A stretch of 64,000 nucleotides of DNA from Clostridiales bacterium (lineage in GTDB: Bacteria; Bacillota; Clostridia; Christensenellales; Borkfalkiaceae): positions 337,249 to 401,248 of the forward strand of contig SVIW01000001.1 of the NCBI GenBank assembly GCA_015069295.1. The letters run 5' to 3'. Positions 36,638 to 45,856 of the stretch are shown piece after piece. A program made the translations under genes and the position numbers. The first letter of the stretch is position 1. The number at the start of each line of letters is the position of its first letter. The notes beneath the pieces were generated by a model. It worked only from the letters and a program-made list of their open reading frames with translations. It searched no databases and was not told the DNA's origin.

Positions 36638-37654
36638 TTACTTTTTTTCAAAAAAGAGTTGCATCGTTACCGATTTTAACGCCGCGTCCGAGGTCAATTC
36701 GCCGCATTTTATCCCGCTTATCGCCCCGTAAACCGTTTGATAAGCAGAAAGCAGCCCCGTTTTTGTAAACTTCGCCGCTTGCTCGCGGTTTTTCTTAACG
36801 GGATATTCTTTCATTCCCAAGGCGATTGCCACCTCTCTGTCGCTCCCCTTACAAACGGAAACCTCGTACAAGCCCTTAAAATAAGACGCCAACGAAGAAA
36901 GCAGGGCAGTTTCGTTAAAACCGCGGCTCGTAAGCTCTTTTATGATTTTCATATATTCCGAATAATTTTTACGCGCCAGCGCGTTCGCAAGCTCGAAAAT
37001 CTTATAATCGGCGTCAGGGTATACGAGCAAGTCAACCAACTCGTCGGTAATCCGTTCAAGCTTTTGCGCCTCGCAATAAGAAAGCAGTTTCTCCGTTTCC
37101 TTTGCCACGCGGGACATATCCCCTACGCAATAAGAAACGATTTTCCCGCAAGTAATTCCGTCCGCGTACACCCCCGCGCGCTTGCAGGTAAGGTATATCC
37201 ATTTTTTTATCGTTTCCTCGTCCGATCTTGCGCAATCGACGTAAGTAACGCTCGGTTTTTTAGACAAATCCGCGCCGCCCTTCTCTCCGTCTTTCGTCTT
37301 TTTCGCCTTAGAGGTGTTGACAATCATCAAAATCGTGTGCGTCGAGGGCGTTTCAAACAAAGGCTTTATATACTGCTCGTAATCCTTCTCGCTGGGGTAA
37401 AACTCGGTTATTTTAACGAAACGCTTTTGACTGATAAAAGGAAAACAACGCACGGCGTCCGCCAACGCTTTCAATTTCTCCCCTTTCAACGCCCCTCCGT
37501 CAAAGGAAACGTAATCGAGGGTAGGCTCTTGCAAAAAGCGCTCTTTTAAAAGGGCAAAGCCCTTTTCGTGAAAATAGACTTCCTCGCCCTCGAAAAGGTA
37601 AATTGGACAGGCGCCGTTTTCGTCCGTGAACTTTTTAAATTCGACGTATTTCAT
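36638..37654 (-). CDS. holA: DNA polymerase III subunit delta
   Basis: CPIYLFEGEEVYFHEKGFALLK; ...LARKNYSEYMKIIKELTSRGFNETALLSSLASYFKGLYEV. Confidence 0.85.
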   Translation of the reverse strand: MKYVEFKKFTDENGACPIYLFEGEEVYFHEKGFALLKERFLQEPTLDYVSFDGGALKGEKLKALADAVRCFPFISQKRFVKITEFYPSEKDYEQYIKPLFETPSTHTILMIVNTSKAKKTKDGEKGGADLSKKPSVTYVDCARSDEETIKKWIYLTCKRAGVYADGITCGKIVSYCVGDMSRVAKETEKLLSYCEAQKLERITDELVDLLVYPDADYKIFELANALARKNYSEYMKIIKELTSRGFNETALLSSLASYFKGLYEVSVCKGSDREVAIALGMKEYPVKKNREQAAKFTKTGLLSAYQTVYGAISGIKCGELTSDAALKSVTMQLFFEKK

Positions 37655-37689
37655 CGTCAAGCCTCCCCGCCCAAATTTTCTATAAGGAC

Positions 37690-37718
37690 ATTATAACATC
37701 TTTTTTTGAAAAAGGCAA
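37690..37718 (-). promoter_or_regulatory. promoter for holA
   Basis: TTGCCT-N17-TATAAT. Confidence 0.7.
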
Positions 37719-37743
37719 GAGTATTTTTCTCTTTCCCGTATTA

Positions 37744-39390
37744 TTATACGGGAAAATTAATAACGAGTATAATCGTGAAAAAAGCCGCAAAGCACAGCAG
37801 AGCAAAATATCTGCGCCACCTTTTCGATACGTTCCATTTATCGGAAAGAAAAGTTCCGCCCAAATAATAGCAAATTACGCCGCCGGCAGGCACGGAAATA
37901 CCGCGGATTGCAAACGAGGAAAACTCGGTCGCCTCAAACAAAAGCAAAAGCGCCGACCAAAGAACGGACGGCAAGTATAAAATTACGCCCGCCCAAGCCG
38001 TCGGTAATAAACAGGCAAGCCAAACCGCCGCCAGCAAGAAAGCAAATCCCGCGCTGAGTATCGGCACGAAAAGGAAATTGAGCAGCAATCCCCAACCCGA
38101 AAGATAGCCGTAAGCGTTTAGAAGTACGGGCGCCGTAGCAATTTGCGCCGCCAACGTTATCGATATCGTGGAAATAGTCGCCTTTACCAGCCGTTCCCCA
38201 ATCGTCGGCGGCAAAGTATCCCCGTGCTTTAACATCGCAAGCTCGGACGGAGTATATTTCCTTGGAAAGCGTTTTTTCACTCTTGCATAGCCTTCGTCGC
38301 ATACCTGCCTTATCGGTCTTTGCAAAAACGCGATTCCCAAACAAGCCGAAAAGGAAAGCTGAAAGCCAACCTCAAACAACGCCGCGGGCGAAATTGCCAA
38401 GACGACGATTCCCGCCAAACCGAGCGATTCGAGAAAATCCGTTTTTAAAAGGGCAAGCTTGGAGGCGTAAGCGAAAAGACAAATCACCATAGCGCGTACC
38501 ACCGAATCGGAAAACCCGCAAATCCCCGCGTAAAAAACCAACGTCGTCGACAACAGCAAAAATCTTACCAACTTAGGCAAGCCCCGAAAAATCGTTTTCT
38601 TGAAGAGCGTCAAGCAAAAAGCGTACAACGCCCCGACGTGCAGCCCAGACACGGCGAAGACGTGCGCAATTCCGCCGTAGCGAATATTTTCAAGCAATCC
38701 GCTCTCTATTTTCGACGAATCGCCCAAAAGCGCCGCTACGCTAACGTCAGCGGGCGTTTCGTCCATCCCTGCGTAAATCACCTCTTCCATACGATTGCGT
38801 ACGCTGGAAAAAAGATTAAACTCTTCCCCTATACGGACGCAGCTTTCGACGTCGTTAAACGAAAAGCAAATTTTATCGCCAATCTCTTTCGCGCGAAATC
38901 CGTAACGGTCAAAATATTCCGTATCCGTAGAGACGAGTCCGCGCAGTAAAAGCTTGTCTGATAAACGGACGTTTTCACAATACGAGGCGGGCAGGTACGC
39001 ATTCATCCTTCCGTCTACCTGCGTTTCGCCGATAATTAAATCGTCCAAAACCAAGCTTATTATCTCCCCGTTTTCCCGTCTTTCCACCACCGTAGCCACC
39101 ACGTACGTTTCCTCGTGATAATAGGGCTGATTTTTAAAATCTCGTAACTGCAAAGAAAAGGACATCGTGCCCGCCGCAAACGACGCAAGCAACAAGGCTA
39201 CGCGTATAAATTTCTTAAAAACCATCTCTTTGTTTGGACAAAAGAAAAACGGCGTCCCCGCCAACGGCAGCAATAAAAACAACCACCACGCGGAAACTCC
39301 GTTAAACTTATGCAAATAATAAAAAAGTATTCCAAAACAGAACGACGAAGCGGAGAAGAAAAGAGGACGAAAATTAAACAGCTTGTCCAT
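37744..39390 (-). CDS. comEC: ComEC/Rec2 family competence protein (membrane part, no beta-lactamase domain seen)
   Basis: AVSGLHVGALYAFCLTLF; VFYAGICGFSDSVVRAMVICLFAYASKL; ends after last TM helices. Confidence 0.85.
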   Translation of the reverse strand: MDKLFNFRPLFFSASSFCFGILFYYLHKFNGVSAWWLFLLLPLAGTPFFFCPNKEMVFKKFIRVALLLASFAAGTMSFSLQLRDFKNQPYYHEETYVVATVVERRENGEIISLVLDDLIIGETQVDGRMNAYLPASYCENVRLSDKLLLRGLVSTDTEYFDRYGFRAKEIGDKICFSFNDVESCVRIGEEFNLFSSVRNRMEEVIYAGMDETPADVSVAALLGDSSKIESGLLENIRYGGIAHVFAVSGLHVGALYAFCLTLFKKTIFRGLPKLVRFLLLSTTLVFYAGICGFSDSVVRAMVICLFAYASKLALLKTDFLESLGLAGIVVLAISPAALFEVGFQLSFSACLGIAFLQRPIRQVCDEGYARVKKRFPRKYTPSELAMLKHGDTLPPTIGERLVKATISTISITLAAQIATAPVLLNAYGYLSGWGLLLNFLFVPILSAGFAFLLAAVWLACLLPTAWAGVILYLPSVLWSALLLLFEATEFSSFAIRGISVPAGGVICYYLGGTFLSDKWNVSKRWRRYFALLCFAAFFTIILVINFPV

Positions 39391-39432
39391 TATCTTCTCC
39401 GTCCCTTTTAACATTCTCTTTTCCTCTTTCGT

Positions 39433-40401
39433 TTATTCTAAATACTGCGAAACCGTATACGACAATTTATCCAAAATCTCTTCCACGTCGCCAAACAACA
39501 TACAGCCCGCCGCGCGCACGTGCCCGCCCCCGCCGTATACCGCGGCAATTTTATTGACGTCAGCGTATTCTTTCGACCGCAAGGAAATTTTGTATTGCCC
39601 TTTCTTCACTTCCATAACCGAAGCCGCAACCTCTACGCTGTCCACGTTCAAAGGAAAGTCCACGAACCCTTCCGTCATACCGTTGTCCGCACCGCATTCT
39701 TCCATCGCTTGCTTCGTAATCACAATCACCGCAAACCGATCGTCGTGATAATAACGGATTTTCGACATCGTTTTGGCAAACAACGCCGCCCGCGCCTTGG
39801 CTTGCTTTTTAAACAGGTTGTATTGATAATAGCGGATATCCGCCCCTGCCTTGACAAGCTCCGCCGCCAATAAAAAGCACTCTTCATCCACGTCGTCGTG
39901 CGAAAAAATCCCCGAATCGGTCAATAACCCAATCAATAAATACTCGGCAATTTTCTTATTCAATTCTACCCCAAGCAATTTTATCAACGCCGCTACGTTC
40001 ATACAGTTTGCAGAACATTCGCGCACGTAATTATCGTTTGCATAACGGGTGTTGGAGATATGGTGATCGATATTGACAGTATCGATACGCAAGCGTTTCG
40101 CCTTTATAAATTCTTCTACCAAAGCCCCCAATCTTTGCTCGTCGCTGCAATCGACGCAAACGAACAAGTCATACCCTTCGCTTGGTTTTTTCTTCACCTT
40201 TTCAATTCCGTCGATAAACGCCAAATTAGAAGGTAAATCGGATTCAACGCATACCTGGTTAGGGATTTTTAAAAAATCAAGCGCCGTAGAAAGCGCCAAC
40301 GCGCTGCCGTAGGCGTCTCCGTCGGGGCGCATATGGCAAACGATTAAAACCCGTTTCGCCCTTTTCATTTTATCCGCAATTTTTTGCAAAGTATTTTCCA
40401 T
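39433..40401 (-). CDS. nrnA: DHH family phosphoesterase (bifunctional oligoribonuclease/PAP phosphatase-like)
   Basis: CHMRPDGDAYGSALALSTAL; VCVDCSDEQRLG; NIDHHISNTRYANDNYV; GGGGHVRAAGCML. Confidence 0.9.
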   Translation of the reverse strand: MENTLQKIADKMKRAKRVLIVCHMRPDGDAYGSALALSTALDFLKIPNQVCVESDLPSNLAFIDGIEKVKKKPSEGYDLFVCVDCSDEQRLGALVEEFIKAKRLRIDTVNIDHHISNTRYANDNYVRECSANCMNVAALIKLLGVELNKKIAEYLLIGLLTDSGIFSHDDVDEECFLLAAELVKAGADIRYYQYNLFKKQAKARAALFAKTMSKIRYYHDDRFAVIVITKQAMEECGADNGMTEGFVDFPLNVDSVEVAASVMEVKKGQYKISLRSKEYADVNKIAAVYGGGGHVRAAGCMLFGDVEEILDKLSYTVSQYLE

Positions 40402-40451
40402 ACAAGTTCCTTTTATATGGGAAAAACGCGTATAAGTACGCGTTTCCCATT

Positions 40452-40817
40452 TTATTCTTCGTCCGTATCTTTGTGTATCTTTTTAAATAACTCGTCCATT
40501 TTTGCGCCGTATACCATACTGCCGTCCATACGGAAGGTCAAAGCGGGCACGGTACGCATCCGCATTACTTGCGAAAGACGATGACGGATATACCCGGCGT
40601 TTTCCTGCAACGCCTTAAACGAAGTCTTGCTCTCTTCCTCGTTTTTGCCGTAGATACTAACGTAGACGATCGCCGTCTTTAAATCGGGCGCAACGTCCAC
40701 CTCCGTTACGGAAATCAAACCGCCAAGCCCCACCATCTTGTCTTTGCCAAGACGGATAATTTCACTAATTTCTTTTTGGTATTCCCCGTTCAAACGGGAA
40801 GTTCTCGACACCTTCAT
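40452..40817 (-). CDS. rbfA: ribosome-binding factor A
   Basis: MKVSRTSRLNGEYQKEISEIIRLG...SVTEVDVAPDLKTAIVYVS...LSQVMRMRTVPALTFRMDGSM; starts at infB stop. Confidence 0.94.
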   Translation of the reverse strand: MKVSRTSRLNGEYQKEISEIIRLGKDKMVGLGGLISVTEVDVAPDLKTAIVYVSIYGKNEEESKTSFKALQENAGYIRHRLSQVMRMRTVPALTFRMDGSMVYGAKMDELFKKIHKDTDEE

Positions 40818-43474
40818 TACGCTTTGATTTCCTCCGTAACGTAACATTCGATAATATCGCCTACGCGAATTTCGTTAAAGCCGTCGATTGCGCAACCGCA
40901 TTCATACCCGTAGTTGACCTCTTTCACGTCGTCTTTAAACCGCTTCAACTGTTTTACGCCGCCCTCGCAAATCATAATATCTTCGCGATAGATACGCAAT
41001 TTACCGCCGCGAACGATCTTACCGTCGATAACGTAGCAGCCCGCAATCGTGCCAACGCCCGTGATATTGAACGTCTGACGTACTTCGCATTTGCCCGTAA
41101 GCGTTTCTTTCAGCTTGGGCGCAAGCATACCTTTAAGCGCCGCTTCCATATCGTCGAGCAATTCGTAAATGATACGATAGCTTCTGACGTCCACCTTCGA
41201 AGTTTCCGCAAGCTTCTTCGCCTTCGTATCGGGACGAACGTTAAACCCGATGATAATCGCGTTTGCGCTGTCGGCAAGCATTACGTCCCCTTCGTTGATA
41301 GCGCCCGCCGCCGAGTGGATAACCTTCACGCGCACTTCTTCGTTGCTCAGCTTTTCAAGCGACTGTTTTACCGCCTCTACGCTGCCCTGTACGTCGCCCT
41401 TGACGATGAGGTTGAGATTCTTCATCTTGCCTTCTTCTACCTGCGCAAAAATATCGTCGAGCGAAACGCGGCTCTGTTCTTTAATCATACTTTCGCGCTG
41501 ACGGTTCTTTCTTTCCTCTTGTACCTGCTTCATAAGCGCCTGATCGACCGCCATAATGCTGTCGCCTGCGTTGGGTACGTCCTCCATACCGAGAATAGAT
41601 ACCGCCATCGACGGTCCTGCGCTCTTGACCGCTCTGCCCTTGTCGTCGAACATCGCGCGCACGCGTCCCATCGTCGTACCGGAAAGAATGTTATCGCCCG
41701 TTTTCAAAGTACCCGTTTGTACGATGATACTTGCCACGGGACCCTTGCCCTTATCCAGCTTCGCTTCGATAATCGTACCCTTTGCCTGACGGTCGGGGTT
41801 CGCGGTAAGCTCTTGCATTTCCGCCACGAGGTTGACCGAATCGAGCAATTCGTCAATACCCATACCCGTTTTTGCGGAAATGGGAATGACCATCGTATCC
41901 CCGCCCCATTCTTCGGGCACGAGCTCGTATTGCATAAGCTCCTGCTTAACGCGGTCGGGATTGACCTCGTATTTGTCCATTTTGTTCATCGCCACGATAA
42001 TAGGCACGTTTGCCGCCTTAGCGTGGTTGATTGCTTCTACCGTCTGCGGCATAATACCGTCGTCCGCCGCTACCACGAGAATAACGACGTCGGTTACCTG
42101 CGCGCCGCGCGCACGCATCGCCGTAAACGCCGCGTGTCCGGGCGTATCAATAAAGGTAATTTGCTTGCCTTTTGCCGTAACCGTGTACGCACCGATGCTC
42201 TGCGTAATACCGCCCGCTTCCCCTGCCGTAACGGAGGTTGCGCGGATTTTATCCAGCAAGGAAGTCTTACCGTGGTCTACGTGTCCCATAACGGTAACGA
42301 CGGGCGCACGGGGAACAAGCTTGCTTTCATCCTCTGCAACGACGGTATCCATCAATACTTCCTCCGCCGTCTTTTCGGGTTTATATTCAAGATCGATGCC
42401 CATATCGGCAGCCATAAGCGCCGCGTTATCGTAGTCAATCGAATCGTTAATCCCTTTCATAATCCCTTCTTTAAAGAGACGTTTGGTAATTTCTACCGCC
42501 GACACGCCCAATTTTTCAGAGAGCACTTTCAAAGGAATTTCCTGCGTCGTAACGACCGCGTGTTCGATTTTAATCGTCGGAATCTCTTGGCGTTTCTGCT
42601 TCTTCGGCGAACGCACTTTTCTATAACCCGACTTATCCTCGTCAAAATCCTCCACCGTCATACCTTGCTGTTTGATAAGGGTACGCTTGGAAAGCGGTTT
42701 CTTTTCCGTATACGTCTTTTCAAACGTCTTTTTCTTTGCAGGCGCAGAGAAGGATTTGCTATCCCTTACAGGCGCGATAGGCGCGATGGGCGCCGCCCCT
42801 GCCGTCGGACGGGCAGGCTTTGCCCCAAGCGCAGGTTTTGCGCCAAACGGCTTTTCCCCTCTAACCGGTCTATCTCCCGCAGGACGGGGACGGTAGGTCG
42901 AGCTCGCCGCGTTTTCCGTACCCGGCTTCGCCACGTATACGCCTTGTTCCTGTCCGTTGCGGAAATATCTGGGAGCGCGAGGCGCGGCGGGCGCAGCGGG
43001 CGCTTTGGGTACGAACGTACGGGTTTCAGGCTTTTGCTCCGCCTTTTCTACTTTCGCCGTCTTCTCTTCCGCTTTTTTCTCCTCTTTCGGCTCTTCCGCG
43101 ATTTCAGCAGGCGCTAAGTTCACTTCTTCCGCCGCAGGAGCTTCTTCTACGACGGGAGCGGGTTCTTCCGCTTTTTTCTTCGTCGTTTTCTTTTTCGGCT
43201 TTTCCGTTTCGGGTTCGGATTCTTTTGCCTTTTCCGCTTTTTCAGCCGCCGCGGCTTTTGCCGCCTCCTCCGCTGCAAGACGCGCTTCTTCTTGCGCTCT
43301 CGCCGCAGCCTCCGCAGCTTCGCGTTCCGCCTTTTCAGCCTCTAACGCGGAAAGTTTCTTTAAAATCTCCGAAAGGCTTTTTTCTGTGGAAGAAAGACGC
43401 TTTTGCAGCCCGCCAAGCTGCGTTTCGTCCAAAAGTCCCAATATTTTTTCCACATTCTCGTATTTCTTTGCCAT
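40817..43474 (-). CDS. infB: translation initiation factor IF-2
   Basis: PVVTVMGHVDHGKTSLLDKIR; FIDTPGHAAFTAMRARGAQ; IVAMNKMDK; long charged N-terminal region. Confidence 0.97.
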   Translation of the reverse strand: MAKKYENVEKILGLLDETQLGGLQKRLSSTEKSLSEILKKLSALEAEKAEREAAEAAARAQEEARLAAEEAAKAAAAEKAEKAKESEPETEKPKKKTTKKKAEEPAPVVEEAPAAEEVNLAPAEIAEEPKEEKKAEEKTAKVEKAEQKPETRTFVPKAPAAPAAPRAPRYFRNGQEQGVYVAKPGTENAASSTYRPRPAGDRPVRGEKPFGAKPALGAKPARPTAGAAPIAPIAPVRDSKSFSAPAKKKTFEKTYTEKKPLSKRTLIKQQGMTVEDFDEDKSGYRKVRSPKKQKRQEIPTIKIEHAVVTTQEIPLKVLSEKLGVSAVEITKRLFKEGIMKGINDSIDYDNAALMAADMGIDLEYKPEKTAEEVLMDTVVAEDESKLVPRAPVVTVMGHVDHGKTSLLDKIRATSVTAGEAGGITQSIGAYTVTAKGKQITFIDTPGHAAFTAMRARGAQVTDVVILVVAADDGIMPQTVEAINHAKAANVPIIVAMNKMDKYEVNPDRVKQELMQYELVPEEWGGDTMVIPISAKTGMGIDELLDSVNLVAEMQELTANPDRQAKGTIIEAKLDKGKGPVASIIVQTGTLKTGDNILSGTTMGRVRAMFDDKGRAVKSAGPSMAVSILGMEDVPNAGDSIMAVDQALMKQVQEERKNRQRESMIKEQSRVSLDDIFAQVEEGKMKNLNLIVKGDVQGSVEAVKQSLEKLSNEEVRVKVIHSAAGAINEGDVMLADSANAIIIGFNVRPDTKAKKLAETSKVDVRSYRIIYELLDDMEAALKGMLAPKLKETLTGKCEVRQTFNITGVGTIAGCYVIDGKIVRGGKLRIYREDIMICEGGVKQLKRFKDDVKEVNYGYECGCAIDGFNEIRVGDIIECYVTEEIKA

Positions 43475-43478
43475 AGGT

Positions 43479-43811
43479 TCAGTTGTTTCCTCCCGAATAT
43501 AATTTAAGTTGAGGTTCGACGCCGACGAGCGAAAGGATCGCCGACGCAAGATGTTCGTCCGTAACCGCCGCCACTTTTACGGCGGGCCGATGTAATACTT
43601 CGCCCAAAACGTTTTCCGCCATCATCAAAAGCGGACAAGCGAATTTTTCCTTCGCGTTTATCGCGGGCTTTAAAGAATTTTTTCCCGCGCTGCCGTCGGC
43701 AAGCAACAGTTTTATTCCCTTCTTTTGTCTTTCTATCATCTCCGCACCGAACACGATTTTGCCCGCGCGGATACAAAAACCAAGGTAGGTTTCCAGCTTA
43801 CTCTTTTCCAA
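43479..43811 (-). CDS. ylxQ: ribosomal L7Ae family RNA-binding protein (YlxQ-like)
   Basis: YLGFCIRAGKIVFGAEMIERQKKGIKLLLADGSAGKNSLK; position between infB and ylxR. Confidence 0.87.
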   Translation of the reverse strand: MEKSKLETYLGFCIRAGKIVFGAEMIERQKKGIKLLLADGSAGKNSLKPAINAKEKFACPLLMMAENVLGEVLHRPAVKVAAVTDEHLASAILSLVGVEPQLKLYSGGNN

Positions 43812-44070
43812 CGCTGCCCTCCTCGAAGCCTGCGTATACCAAAGCGGAAACGTCCGAAGAAAAGGCGCGATTTAACAAACGTTTCGTCTGTAATTTTTTC
43901 AAACACTCCTCATTCCCGCAAACGTAAGCCCCGCGTCCGGGCGCTTTCCCCGTCGGGTCCAAACGAATTTCTCCGTCCGCGCTTTTTACCACTCTCGTCA
44001 TCTCGCGCTTGCTTTTCATCTCACGGCAAGCAATACACATACGCAAGGGCACGTTTTTATTTTTCGGCAT
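43798..44070 (-). CDS. ylxR: YlxR/DUF448 family RNA-binding protein
   Basis: PLRMCIACREMKSKREMTRVVKSADGEIRLDPTGKAPGRGAYVCGNEECL. Confidence 0.93.
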   Translation of the reverse strand: MPKNKNVPLRMCIACREMKSKREMTRVVKSADGEIRLDPTGKAPGRGAYVCGNEECLKKLQTKRLLNRAFSSDVSALVYAGFEEGSVGKE

Positions 44071-44092
44071 ACCCGCCTCCTTCACAAAAAGC

Positions 44093-45187
44093 TTATTCTT
44101 CGCTTTCGTCCGTTTCCTCGTTTTCAATCGCCGCCAAAACCTCGGCAGCCTCGGGGGAAGACGCGCTCTTTACGTCAATCTTCCAACCGGTCAAACGAGC
44201 CGCAAGACGCGCGTTTTGTCCGTCTCTGCCAATCGCCAACGAAAGCTTGTCGTCGGGCACGATTGCCATTGCGCTGCGTTCGCCGCGCGCCGTTACGGAA
44301 AGTACCGTTGCAGGCGACAAAGCCTTATAGATAAACGCCAAGGGGTCTTCGTTCCAAAGAATGATATCGATCTTTTCCCCGCCGAGTTCTTCCACAACCG
44401 CGTTCACACGCGCGCCGCGGTTACCAACGCAAGCGCCGACCGCGTCCACGCGCGCGTCGTTGGACAAAATCGCCATCTTGGTACGGTGTCCGGGTTCGCG
44501 GGCGATTTCCTTAATTTCTACAATCCCTTGCGCAATTTCGGGTACTTGTTCTTCAAAAAGCTTCTTTACCAAGCCTTGCGCCGTACGGGATACGACCACC
44601 TGCGAATTTCTGCCGTTGTTCTTTACGCGTTTTACAAACACCTTCAACTTTTCGCCAACGACGTATCTTTCACTGGCAACACGGTCCTGCGGAGGCATAA
44701 CGCCTTCGATTTTCTTGTCGCCGATTTCTACGTACACGTTACGATCGTCGATTTTACGGATAACCCCTTCCATCAACTCGCCTTCTTTATCCGAAAATTC
44801 AGAAAGCGTATTATCGCGTTCCGCCTCGTGCAATTTTTGCAGAATAACCTGCTTAGCCGTCTGCGCCGCAATACGCCCGAAATCTTTGGGAATAAAGCTT
44901 TTTACGATGGTATCTCCCACCTGATATTCGGGGTTGATTTCCTGCGCTTCTTCCAAAGAAATTTCCTTGTCCTTATCCGTTACTTCTTCTACGATATAAC
45001 GAGTCGCACGGAATTCAATCGTACCCAATTCCGCGTTGAGAGAAACGGCGATTTCCGCCCCGCCCTCGAACTGTTTTTTGTACGCGGACGCAAGCGCGTT
45101 TTCAAGCGTTGCGATAAACGCTTCTTCGCTGATGCCTTTTTCCTTTACCAAATCGGTAAGCGCCGCAAAAAACTCTTTGTTTTCCAT
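44093..45187 (-). CDS. nusA: transcription termination/antitermination protein NusA
   Basis: NusA NTD, S1, KH domains: DARVDAVGACVGNRGARVNAVVEELGGEKIDIILW; AIGRDGQNARLAARLTGWKIDV. Confidence 0.96.
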   Translation of the reverse strand: MENKEFFAALTDLVKEKGISEEAFIATLENALASAYKKQFEGGAEIAVSLNAELGTIEFRATRYIVEEVTDKDKEISLEEAQEINPEYQVGDTIVKSFIPKDFGRIAAQTAKQVILQKLHEAERDNTLSEFSDKEGELMEGVIRKIDDRNVYVEIGDKKIEGVMPPQDRVASERYVVGEKLKVFVKRVKNNGRNSQVVVSRTAQGLVKKLFEEQVPEIAQGIVEIKEIAREPGHRTKMAILSNDARVDAVGACVGNRGARVNAVVEELGGEKIDIILWNEDPLAFIYKALSPATVLSVTARGERSAMAIVPDDKLSLAIGRDGQNARLAARLTGWKIDVKSASSPEAAEVLAAIENEETDESEE

Positions 45188-45244
45188 TGTTTTCAGTCTC
45201 CTGTTGAATTTTCGTAAATTTATGTTTAATTTTTTATCCGTATC

Positions 45245-45706
45245 TTAATCGAATTCGATTGCCCGACAAATCTTGGCAATTTTCGCCTTTTCCAATTTAA
45301 GCTCTTCACCCTTGTCTTCCAAATATACGCAGGTTTCATCGTGCCCTTTTAAAACCGCCTCGATAAACTTTTTCCCTTTTAACGGCGCGTAGAGTTTCAC
45401 TTCCACCTTTTCGCCGATACATTTTTTATAATCGCGGTCGGTTTTCAACGGTCTGTCCAAGCCGGGACTGGACACGTTGAGGGTATACGGCGCGCCGAAC
45501 GTCGGGTCTACTTCGTCCAAAACGGGGTCGATGGCGTTATGGAATTTTTCACAAGTATTGAGATCTACGCCGCCCTCGATATCGATATAGACCGTCAAAG
45601 CAGGCTCTCTGCCCTGTTTAAATTCGATTTCCACAATCTCAATCGACAATTCGTCCGCAATAGGCTGCAAGGCGTTTTGTATCTCTTCGATAGGTTTTAC
45701 TTTCAC
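45245..45706 (-). CDS. rimP: ribosome maturation factor RimP (GTG start)
   Basis: DIEGGVDLNTCEKFHNAIDPVLDEVDPTFGAPYTLNVSSPGLDRPLKTDRDY. Confidence 0.94.
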   Translation of the reverse strand: MKVKPIEEIQNALQPIADELSIEIVEIEFKQGREPALTVYIDIEGGVDLNTCEKFHNAIDPVLDEVDPTFGAPYTLNVSSPGLDRPLKTDRDYKKCIGEKVEVKLYAPLKGKKFIEAVLKGHDETCVYLEDKGEELKLEKAKIAKICRAIEFD

Positions 45707-45726
45707 GCTTTTTACCCCTTATAGCA

Positions 45727-45758
45727 TTATTGAGAGTGGCGCAAACCACTCTCAATAA
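45727..45758 (-). promoter_or_regulatory. 13-bp perfect hairpin in the rimP-nusA-infB 5' leader
   Basis: TTATTGAGAGTGG-N6-CCACTCTCAATAA, no U-tract, between promoter and RBS. Confidence 0.65.
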
Positions 45759-45783
45759 ACCTTACGTATTATCAAGTATTAAC

Positions 45784-45812
45784 ATTATATCATTATTATA
45801 CGCAATTTGCAA
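45784..45812 (-). promoter_or_regulatory. promoter for rimP-nusA-ylxR-ylxQ-infB-rbfA
   Basis: AAACGCTTGCAA-N17-TATAAT. Confidence 0.85.
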
Positions 45813-45856
45813 GCGTTTTTCACAGGTTTTGGCAATTTTTTTGTCTCCCTTTCCCC

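Noticed and set aside
41315-43117. 600-aa plus-strand ORF antisense to infB
   Set aside because: Composition (many Arg/His/Phe, no recognisable domain) is typical of a mirror ORF produced by codon bias; the minus strand encodes IF-2.
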